From positions 34,179 to 98,178 of the IMG/VR virus record IMGVR_UViG_3300044957_001482: DNA of 64,000 nucleotides, one strand, 5' to 3'. How positions within the stretch are numbered: position 1 is the first letter of the stretch; the number at the start of each line of letters is the position of its first letter. Below the pieces are notes generated by a model, which did not search any database, was not told the origin of the DNA, and worked only from the letters and a program-made list of their open reading frames with translations. This document shows positions 57,574-64,000 of this stretch, in pieces. The position numbers were made by a program, and so were the translations under genes. Source of the stretch: a virus.

Positions 57574-58794
57574 ATGAATATTCCTCATAAAACTTTCTGT
57601 GTGTTGCCTTGGATCAGTTTAGAAACCAGTCCGATCGGAACGGTTCGGCCGTGTTGTTTGGCCGACGACGAAATTGTTGACGATGCTGGCAACAAGTTTG
57701 AACTGATTACCGCAACTTTTGATCAAGTGCAACAAAGCCAACACATGCAACGCCTGCGTAAACAATTTTTGGCTGGGGAGAAACCGCAGACCTGTCGCAA
57801 GTGCTGGAATGAAGAACGCGGAGGTCGAACCAGCAAACGTATGCACACCCAGGATCGTCTCAAGCACATACTACCCGATTGGGAGTGGACTGCAGATGCC
57901 AAACCATTGATGTTTCTGGATCTCAAACTGGGCAACATCTGTAACTTAAAGTGTCGTATCTGTGGGTCTTGGTCCAGCAGTCAGTTTGCTGTGGAAGAAA
58001 TAAATCAGTTACCCACCGACGAAGACAAGAAAAAATCATATGCTTATCAGATGCTGAGAGCCGGAGCCTGGCCCAAAGAAAACGAACATTTCTGGTCAGA
58101 AATAGATCAAGCGTTGGGCCAAATTCTTTTTATTGAATTTACCGGCGGCGAGCCTTTTATGATTGACCAGCACTTTGATATGTTGCAGAGTATTGTGGAT
58201 CGTGGAATTGCCAACCAAGTGGAAATACACTACAACACCAATGGCACACAATATCCCGAGCGTGGCGAAGCAATTTGGAAGCATTTCAAAATAGTAGAGG
58301 TTGCATTCAGTATCGACGATGTAGGTGAGCGATTTGAATATCAGCGCACAAATGCAAATTGGGCTGTAGTACTTGATAATATCACACGTTTTCAATACTT
58401 GCAAGATCAAATGCCTAATTTGCGCTTGCAATGCTGTTCAACAGTGAACATATTCAATGTTCGTTATATTGATCAATTGTCTCATTGGATAGCACTGCAA
58501 CGATTTGATTTTGTGTATTGGAACATGCTGCATGACGCCTGGTACTTTTCGATTGCTACACTTCCTGACTCAGTCAAGGCTGCTATTACAGAGCACCTAG
58601 ATACAGCAAATGTGCCATCACAATACCGTGCGGAGTTTGATCGTATTATAGATTTCATGAATACTGGTGCATCAACAGATGGATTTATGTTGCGAATGAA
58701 AATACGCGATCTAGATCGCAAACGCAATCAAAACTTTCGTGACGTGGCTCCAGAAATGGCCCAGTTGATTAATTATGACTATGCATCGATTTAA
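57574..58794 (+). CDS. Radical SAM enzyme, compact PCC subtype
   Basis: 406 residues, starting almost directly with the cysteine module: C9 (CVLPWISL), C27-C28, C74/C77 (CRKCW). Radical SAM motif CNLKCRIC gives C123, C127 and C130; FTGGEPFM at 189-196. VAFSIDDVGERFEYQRTNAN corresponds to the SIDD/SLDG segment of the others. The start is one base after the previous stop; the end overlaps the next gene by 20 bases. Function unknown. Confidence 0.87.
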   Translation: MNIPHKTFCVLPWISLETSPIGTVRPCCLADDEIVDDAGNKFELITATFDQVQQSQHMQRLRKQFLAGEKPQTCRKCWNEERGGRTSKRMHTQDRLKHILPDWEWTADAKPLMFLDLKLGNICNLKCRICGSWSSSQFAVEEINQLPTDEDKKKSYAYQMLRAGAWPKENEHFWSEIDQALGQILFIEFTGGEPFMIDQHFDMLQSIVDRGIANQVEIHYNTNGTQYPERGEAIWKHFKIVEVAFSIDDVGERFEYQRTNANWAVVLDNITRFQYLQDQMPNLRLQCCSTVNIFNVRYIDQLSHWIALQRFDFVYWNMLHDAWYFSIATLPDSVKAAITEHLDTANVPSQYRAEFDRIIDFMNTGASTDGFMLRMKIRDLDRKRNQNFRDVAPEMAQLINYDYASI

Positions 58795-59794
58795 GATATT
58801 GTGCAACCACGACGATCCAAATTCGTTTTGTCATGGTTCTTTTAGTAAATTTTTATCAAAACATTTCGATTTGGTAAGATTTGGTGACGGAATCAAGCAC
58901 AATAAGAAAGATACACTAATTGCTGTAGCTGCTTTCAATTTCAAGAGCGGAAATCCTGAGGCCAATGACTGGTATCGTTCTTATCTTGATCAAGGGTTCA
59001 AAATATTAGTAGATGGGTTATGGGAGCATAAAGAATTTTCAAAAATCTTTCGGTCAACATATAAATTTGATAATTTGCCACACTGGCCAGAAACTGATGG
59101 TAATTTTTTTATATGTCATATAAAAAATTGGTTTTGGTATCTTGAATCCGTGTGGTACACTGATATGGGATATCACACCTATAGACCAAACAAAACATAT
59201 ACCAAACTAGCGCTCATGCCCATGCGTGTTAACCGTCGGCATAGAAGTGAAACTTTGGTAAGAATGAGCAGCATGCTAGATGACATGATTTGGAGTTATG
59301 CATCGCATGAGAAATATTTACCCAACGACTTCTCGCCAGATCATCCTCAGTTTCAGCGCCATTTTGATCCTAGCTGGTATGATAGTACTTACTACAGCCT
59401 TGTGACTGAGACTTACGCAGAGGAAGACGCACATATTTCTTCAGATATTTTTGTCACAGAAAAAACTTTCAAGCCCGTGGCATTCTATCATCCTTTTATG
59501 TGTGTGGCACAACAGGGGCACTTAGCTTATTTAAAAAGTCAAGGATTTGAAACATTTGAAAACATGTTTGACGAAAGTTATGATCAAATTCCTACGGTGG
59601 GTGAGCGAATCAAACACATTGTATCTCAGTCTAAATCATTTAAACGAAAATATTACCGTAAACGAAAACCTTACAGTCAACTGACATGGGACAAACTTGC
59701 TCATAATCATGACAGATTTTACAATCAGCAGATAGTAGAATCATGTCTGATTAAAGAATTAGTCGAACCTATTTTACAATATGCCGAATCCTAA
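58775..59794 (+). CDS. Exostosin-like glycosyltransferase, divergent paralogue
   Basis: 339 residues (an internal ATG two codons in is equally possible). The C-terminal donor-site pattern is YSLVTETYAEEDAHISSDIF, VTEKTFKPVAFYHPFMCVAQ, LKSQGFETFENMFDESYDQI. The gene looks more A/T-rich than its neighbours, which suggests a different origin. It lies between two radical SAM genes, like the paralogue at 53415, and overlaps both. Confidence 0.65.
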   Translation: MTMHRFKILCNHDDPNSFCHGSFSKFLSKHFDLVRFGDGIKHNKKDTLIAVAAFNFKSGNPEANDWYRSYLDQGFKILVDGLWEHKEFSKIFRSTYKFDNLPHWPETDGNFFICHIKNWFWYLESVWYTDMGYHTYRPNKTYTKLALMPMRVNRRHRSETLVRMSSMLDDMIWSYASHEKYLPNDFSPDHPQFQRHFDPSWYDSTYYSLVTETYAEEDAHISSDIFVTEKTFKPVAFYHPFMCVAQQGHLAYLKSQGFETFENMFDESYDQIPTVGERIKHIVSQSKSFKRKYYRKRKPYSQLTWDKLAHNHDRFYNQQIVESCLIKELVEPILQYAES

Positions 59795-61082
59795 CGCCCC
59801 TGCCACACTTTGCATGGCTCCGTGGACTCATACATATCTGAGTCCTCAAACCGAGCGCAGAATGTGTTGTGCCAGTCGTGAACCAGCACAAAATTTTCAA
59901 CAATACATCGACACTGCTGCCGGCACTGGCCAATATCGTCCCAGCACATTGGACGAACACTGGAACAGTGATCACATGCGGTCAGTTAGGCGCCGCATGA
60001 TGGCCGGTGAAACATTGCCCGAGTGTGAAGTCTGCAATAACAAATTGCTTAACACTGATGTTTATCGTGATTATTTCTGGCGGTTGTTCCAACATCGGTA
60101 TGATGAAATCTGGCAGTCCACGGACGACAATGGTCATACTTCCATGCAGCCCACCAGCTGGGACTACAGATTCTCAAATCTTTGTAATTTCAAATGTCGT
60201 ACCTGCGGAGACATGCTGAGTTCTTCTTGGGAAACCGAACAGCGCCAGTATAACATGGTTGACTGGTCCGATCCCAAAAATGCTTGGATGCGCTCTGATA
60301 TTCGGGCTGAAATTGCGAAATTTCAAGACCAACAGGTCGAACAAGAATTCGCACAAGCAGTCGAACAACATCGGGTAGAAGAAATCTACTGGGTAGGCGG
60401 CGAGCCGTTGATGTACGAACAACACTGGAGGTACATGCGACGCATCATTGAGCTAGGCGACGGCTCTGGGCTCTACGCACGTTACAATACCAACCTCAGT
60501 CGTGTCACCTGGCAAAAAGCCAATTTATTCACAGACATACTTTCTCAGGTCAGAGACTGGCAGATCTGTGCCAGCCTGGATGGCACTGGTTCAGTGGGCG
60601 AGTATTTGCGAACAGGTCTGGACTACAAACAATGGGTAGAAAATTTTCGATTTGGTGTTCAACACCAAAAAACTGCCAGACAGATGAGAATCGATTTTAC
60701 TCTGACTTTGCCTGGGTTGGGAGAAATACTTCACATCGAAAAGCTGGCCGCTGAATTTGGCGTAGATATATTGGCCAAGGTCGTTTTTAGTTTTTCTCCC
60801 AACATTGTGTTGAGTCCACTGGCCTTGCCTCGAAAGTTGTTGGACCGCAGCATTGCTTGTATACTACCGCTGGTGACCACCAGAGTCATGAAAGACATGT
60901 TGCAACAATTGCAACAGAGACCAACTTTCCAGGAACAATGGCCGGATACCGCTGATCAGGCACTGGTCCAGGGCAAAAAAAGACTTTTAGACATCGAAGC
61001 CGTGCGCAAGGATACATACACTATCTCGGATATATTCCAACAACAGGACAGCGAAATATATGCATGGTGGCAAGGCATCTGA
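59781..61082 (+). CDS. Radical SAM enzyme, fifth in the cassette
   Basis: 433 residues. C11 (CMAPWTHTYL), C29-C30, C82/C85 (CEVC); radical SAM motif CNFKCRTC (C135, C139, C142); WVGGEPLM at 204-211; then ICASLDGTGSVGEYLRTGLD near 250-270. The C-terminal half is helical. The start lies inside the end of the preceding glycosyltransferase gene, and the stop overlaps the next gene by 23 bases. Product unknown. Confidence 0.87.
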   Translation: MPNPNAPATLCMAPWTHTYLSPQTERRMCCASREPAQNFQQYIDTAAGTGQYRPSTLDEHWNSDHMRSVRRRMMAGETLPECEVCNNKLLNTDVYRDYFWRLFQHRYDEIWQSTDDNGHTSMQPTSWDYRFSNLCNFKCRTCGDMLSSSWETEQRQYNMVDWSDPKNAWMRSDIRAEIAKFQDQQVEQEFAQAVEQHRVEEIYWVGGEPLMYEQHWRYMRRIIELGDGSGLYARYNTNLSRVTWQKANLFTDILSQVRDWQICASLDGTGSVGEYLRTGLDYKQWVENFRFGVQHQKTARQMRIDFTLTLPGLGEILHIEKLAAEFGVDILAKVVFSFSPNIVLSPLALPRKLLDRSIACILPLVTTRVMKDMLQQLQQRPTFQEQWPDTADQALVQGKKRLLDIEAVRKDTYTISDIFQQQDSEIYAWWQGI

Positions 61083-62154
61083 ACAGATATGTATCACAGC
61101 GCGAGACTACCGTGATGGCCGACTCCACGATATTGTCATAAACACAATCTCCAGTTCGCTGTGTGACAAATGGCTAGAACATGTGATAGATCTCGTGAGA
61201 TCACAGGCTCACCTTGAAAAAAATTATTGTTGGTTGGGCTGGCCCGACAACGATCGCAACGGTCACTATATTCTAGAACAGATCAATCAGAGCATCGACG
61301 CCATCAATCAAGCCGATCTAGGTTACAACATACAGGACCGGTTTGAGTGGTCACAGTGCATGACCGATCAACCCCGAGATGGGCGAGTTGTGGGCCGAAA
61401 TATCATTCATGAAAGGTTTAACGACCTGCATAGATATTTCGAAGATCTCCAAGGAACCAGCGGAAATCTCAGCCTCTACTATCAGTGCGCCGACGCAGTG
61501 ACTCGTTGGCATATCCGACAACTTAATCTTTTGTGCCACGAATTTGAGTGCTGGGCATTGAGTTATCGTCGTCAGCTCGAAGCGCCGGAATGGATACGAC
61601 CCAGTACCTTGATGTGCTGGCTGTCGGCTCCGCGATTTCTCCTGGACGATCGAGATTTTGAATTGTTTGGCATCGACGCCATCAATCGCGACCCGGGCGG
61701 TGTGTATGTGGGAGTCAACAAAGCCGTGGGCAAGCATCACTGGGAAGTGTTCAACGACGAGGGCGGCGACAGTCGGTTGGATAGCTTGACCACTGGTTCA
61801 TTGAGATCTCAGACTGAGGCCGCGGGAGATTTTGATATCGAATGGGGTCGTTGTGCTCGCGATTATCCTTGGCAAAAAGAACGACTGCAACAATTTGAAA
61901 CATGGTTGCACTGCAACGGGTTTGATCCTCGAGATCCTGGGCTAACTATCGGTCACCCCAAGGTAGCGCAGGTCGACCTGGATCTGAGTTTTGGAACCAC
62001 CGACACTCAATCAATATGGAAACAGTTGTCCTGCTGTCTTGACGTATGGAAAGTCTCTGTGGCCGGCGTCGAGGCAACGTATGATTACCACTGGTCAGAC
62101 TGTGATTTTACTCAGCGGCAAATCGAAATTATCAAACGGAGAGAGCAATGTTAA
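61060..62154 (+). CDS. Unknown 364-aa protein of the radical SAM cassette
   Basis: 364 residues. No recognised enzymatic motif. Trp/Asp-rich, with YCWLGWPDNDRNGHYILEQI near 56-75, CHEFECWALSYRRQLEAPEW near 160-180 and DPGGVYVGVNKAVGKHHWEV near 210-230. I recall similar proteins beside radical SAM genes in other marine phages but know of no function. It overlaps the radical SAM gene before it and the 34-aa gene after it. It may be an accessory or scaffold protein for the enzymes. Confidence 0.6.
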   Translation: MHGGKASEQICITARDYRDGRLHDIVINTISSSLCDKWLEHVIDLVRSQAHLEKNYCWLGWPDNDRNGHYILEQINQSIDAINQADLGYNIQDRFEWSQCMTDQPRDGRVVGRNIIHERFNDLHRYFEDLQGTSGNLSLYYQCADAVTRWHIRQLNLLCHEFECWALSYRRQLEAPEWIRPSTLMCWLSAPRFLLDDRDFELFGIDAINRDPGGVYVGVNKAVGKHHWEVFNDEGGDSRLDSLTTGSLRSQTEAAGDFDIEWGRCARDYPWQKERLQQFETWLHCNGFDPRDPGLTIGHPKVAQVDLDLSFGTTDTQSIWKQLSCCLDVWKVSVAGVEATYDYHWSDCDFTQRQIEIIKRREQC

Positions 62155-62252
62155 ACTGGTTTTGCAACGTCATCGAACGAATCAAACTTGAAATCCGTTA
62201 TCGGAAAAAACTCAAAGAACTACGTAAAAGAGATCCCTTTATCTACAAATGA
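62148..62252 (+). CDS. 34-aa basic miniprotein before the carbamoyltransferase
   Basis: 34 residues: a hydrophobic/amphipathic start MLNWFCNVIERIK, a strongly basic helix, and an ending ELRKRDPFIYK. It overlaps the previous stop by 7 bases and the carbamoyltransferase ATG by 4, so it is placed to be translated. Short peptides ending in a DPFIYK-like motif are, from memory, found next to carbamoyltransferases in other marine phages, so it is likely real. It may bind the enzyme or a membrane. Confidence 0.65.
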   Translation: MLNWFCNVIERIKLEIRYRKKLKELRKRDPFIYK

Positions 62253-63742
62253 ACAATATTCTAGGCATCAGTGCCGGATTTCACGACGCTGCTGTCACTG
62301 TGATTGATCGCAGTGGAAATATCTTGTTTGCAGCGCACAGCGAGAGATACAGCAAGGTCAAGAATGATTCAGCACTGCACATGGATCTCTTGGCCGAGGG
62401 TCTGAGTTACGGAATTGATTCTCTGGCATTCTTTGAAAGACCCTGGATGCACAATTTGCAGCAGTGGTGGTCGCAACAAAAACACTACGGCGCCTGGCGC
62501 GTGAAGGATCGCATACGCGAGCTGGCGCCTCCAGAACAGTCTCACGATCTGCTACAACGGCCGGCTCAGGCCTTCCCGCATCATCTGTCTCATGCTGCCG
62601 CAGGGTTTCAAACCTCACGGTTTGATTCAGCCGCAGTGGTGGTGATAGATGCCATCGGTGAGCTGGATACCATATCCATTTATCGTGCTTGGTATGATCA
62701 GTCGGGCCGTGCTCAGTATAAAAGGCTGTGGCGCCAGGGCTATCCGCACAGCATTGGTTTGTTTTACAGCGCCGTGACTGCAGCAGTGGGGCTGAAGCCC
62801 ATGGACGAGGAATACATCACCATGGGCATGGCTGCCTATGGTTCAGACCATGGACGAGCTTGGCTACAGAAAAATTTCATAGCAGATGCTGACGCCATTT
62901 GTTTTTCACAAAATCTGCATATTGGATTTACCGACGGAACCTTTGATTACTGGTGCAAGGAAAGCCTGGCAGCATCGGCACAGAGTCTCACCGAAGAATT
63001 GATCATGTCAGTGATGCGTCGGGCCGCTGCATTAACCAAGGAACCCAACTTGGTCTACATGGGCGGCGTGGCCTTGAACTGTGTGGCCAACCGACGCCTG
63101 GGACAGATATTTGATCGTACCTGGATCATGCCCAATCCCGGAGATGCGGGATCCAGTCTTGGTGCGGCGGCCCTGGCCCATGGTGGTCGATTGTCATGGA
63201 AAGATGCGTATCTGGGACATTGTATCCAAGGAGATTATCCAGTCAAACCATTGCTGGATCACTTGATCAGTGCTAAAATAGTGGGGGTTGCATCGGGCCC
63301 GGCCGAGTTTGGCCCGCGTGCATTGGGTAATCGCAGTTTGTTGGCGGACCCGCGTGGTCCTGACATCAAGGATCGCGTGAATGAGATCAAGCGTCGACAG
63401 AAATTCCGACCCTTTGCCCCGGTTATTCTGGCAGAAATGGTCAACGAATATTTTGACATGCCGCATGGTTGGACAGACAGCGATTACATGCAGGTGGTTG
63501 CACGCTGCCGTCGTCCGGATCTTTTTCCTGCCATATGTCATTATGATGGTACCAGCAGAGTACAAACAGTGCCCAGAAACTCAAGATCGGGGATACGACG
63601 ACTGTTGGAGTCCTGGTTTGTGATGACCGGGTGCCCCATGTTACTGAATACCAGCTTAAACATACGAGGAGAGCCCATGGTCAATGACCGTGCAGATGCC
63701 GACCGATTTGAAAAATCATACGATGTCAAGGTATTGAGTTAG
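62249..63742 (+). CDS. Carbamoyltransferase (NodU/CmcH family)
   Basis: 497 residues. The N-terminal Kae1-like domain begins ILGISAGFHDAAVTVID and contains HHLSHAAAGF (111-120, metal-binding His residues). MGGVALNCVANRRL is near 271-284 and PGDAGSSLGAAALA near 297-310. The C-terminal YrdC-like part holds AEFGPRALGNRSLLADPR (352-369), KFRPFAPVIL (385-394) and LNTSLNIRGEPMV (466-478). Family members transfer a carbamoyl group from carbamoyl phosphate through a carbamoyl-AMP intermediate to a sugar or natural product hydroxyl. The key motifs are present, so it is probably active. It is the last intact gene of the cassette. Confidence 0.93.
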   Translation: MNNILGISAGFHDAAVTVIDRSGNILFAAHSERYSKVKNDSALHMDLLAEGLSYGIDSLAFFERPWMHNLQQWWSQQKHYGAWRVKDRIRELAPPEQSHDLLQRPAQAFPHHLSHAAAGFQTSRFDSAAVVVIDAIGELDTISIYRAWYDQSGRAQYKRLWRQGYPHSIGLFYSAVTAAVGLKPMDEEYITMGMAAYGSDHGRAWLQKNFIADADAICFSQNLHIGFTDGTFDYWCKESLAASAQSLTEELIMSVMRRAAALTKEPNLVYMGGVALNCVANRRLGQIFDRTWIMPNPGDAGSSLGAAALAHGGRLSWKDAYLGHCIQGDYPVKPLLDHLISAKIVGVASGPAEFGPRALGNRSLLADPRGPDIKDRVNEIKRRQKFRPFAPVILAEMVNEYFDMPHGWTDSDYMQVVARCRRPDLFPAICHYDGTSRVQTVPRNSRSGIRRLLESWFVMTGCPMLLNTSLNIRGEPMVNDRADADRFEKSYDVKVLS

Positions 63743-63743
63743 C

Positions 63744-63914
63744 ATGGATCAACACATTGCATTTATAGGTGATAGCTATTGTTCGGACTACACAGCAAAT
63801 CACGAACAGTTGTTGTTTGATACCCACAAACTGGGATGTCGCAATCGAGGAACCGTGACATCTATCTATTGTTGGCCGCCGCTGCTGTCCGTCATAGCAA
63901 GGACTGAGAGATGA
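63744..63914 (+). pseudogene. Truncated SGNH-hydrolase-like start
   Basis: 56 codons. IAFIGDSYCSDY contains the GDS block of SGNH/GDSL hydrolases with the nucleophile-type Ser, but the remainder has no hydrolase features and the frame stops inside the next gene's start. SGNH proteins follow carbamoyltransferases in some phage cassettes, so this is probably a phage gene cut off where a different sequence begins. Confidence 0.5.
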
Positions 63915-64000
63915 GTGATTTCGTGAGTGGTTTCTGGGGCTGGTACGTCGGCATCACCGTCGTTGCCAGCGTCATCGGCTGTCTCTTGCTGATGAAATCG
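63911..64000 (+). CDS. ccoP: Start of a bacterial cbb3 oxidase diheme subunit (CcoP-like)
   Basis: 30 codons to the window edge: MSDFVSGFWGWYVGITVVAS then a hydrophobic segment with GCLLLM. This matches the short N-terminal membrane anchor (FixP_N) of CcoP, subunit III of cbb3-type cytochrome oxidase; the SDFxSGFWxxY start is typical of betaproteobacterial forms. CcoP carries two c-type hemes in the periplasm; those motifs lie beyond the window. A short frame ending TGA at 63905-63907, 3 bases before this ATG, could be the tail of a preceding operon gene. Such a gene is foreign to T4-like phages. Confidence 0.65.
   Translation, partial: MSDFVSGFWGWYVGITVVASVIGCLLLMKS

Noticed and set aside
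62148-62252. Miniprotein as a proven RiPP precursor of the radical SAM enzymes
   Set aside because: It is strongly basic, has no core peptide with typical Cys/Ser/Thr residues, and pairs with the carbamoyltransferase. Kept only as a remote option.

Overview
The window looks like the structural half of a large T4-type myovirus genome with moderate GC (estimated by eye). Recognisable T4-type parts are the prohead protease start, prohead core protein(s), portal (gp20), baseplate proteins (gp26-like, gp48/54-like, gp53, gp5-like, gp25, gp6, a giant gp7-like protein), the recombination nuclease pair gp46/gp47 and the late sigma factor gp55. TATAAATA late-promoter boxes lie about 30 bases upstream of several structural genes. 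The gene content resembles marine and freshwater T4-like phages (cyanophage/pelagiphage relatives) more than T4 itself. The host cannot be named. The last 90 bases, however, read as the start of a bacterial cbb3 oxidase subunit (CcoP type), so the right end is either a phage/host junction or an assembly join.

Layout. (1) 1-7130, minus strand: prohead protease (partial), acidic prohead core protein, a small core protein, portal, a GIY-YIG homing endonuclease, and a tape-measure-like protein with an M15-type peptidase domain. (2) 7178-10749, plus strand: gp26-like baseplate protein and a small partner, then a metabolic group (unknown 167-aa protein, amidinotransferase-fold enzyme, GNAT-like protein, small ferredoxin-like protein). 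(3) 10750-11157: a gene-free convergent region with several hairpins. (4) 11158-18565, minus strand: gp55, gp47, a radical SAM enzyme, gp46, a short-chain dehydrogenase, a RecB/Hjc-type nuclease and an unknown protein, transcribed in that order. (5) 18678-48257, plus strand: baseplate and tail genes, including a 4911-residue protein, followed by fibre-like proteins. (6) 48289-63742, plus strand: a tightly coupled cassette of glycosyltransferase-like proteins, a sulfotransferase-like protein, five radical SAM enzymes, two exostosin-like glycosyltransferases, a 34-residue miniprotein and a carbamoyltransferase, directly downstream of the fibre genes. (7) 63744-64000: a truncated SGNH-hydrolase-like start, then the ccoP-like start.

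The region with most potential for undescribed biology is the cassette at 48.3-63.7 kb. Together with the sixth radical SAM gene between gp47 and gp46 and the amidinotransferase group at 8.2-10.7 kb, the phage carries an unusually large set of small-molecule, sugar or peptide-modifying enzymes (radical SAM, glycosyl, sulfo, carbamoyl, amidino, acyl, reductase). Nearly every junction in the cassette overlaps, which argues for one translationally coupled pathway. Its product (glycan, modified peptide, modified nucleotide or decorated fibre) cannot be read from the sequence.

A second theme is recent sequence shuffling inside structural genes: in-frame direct repeats of 39, 75 and 93 bp, an 83-bp module shared by two neighbouring baseplate genes, a 32-bp perfect palindrome inside a coding sequence, and a short sequence shared by two unrelated genes on opposite strands.
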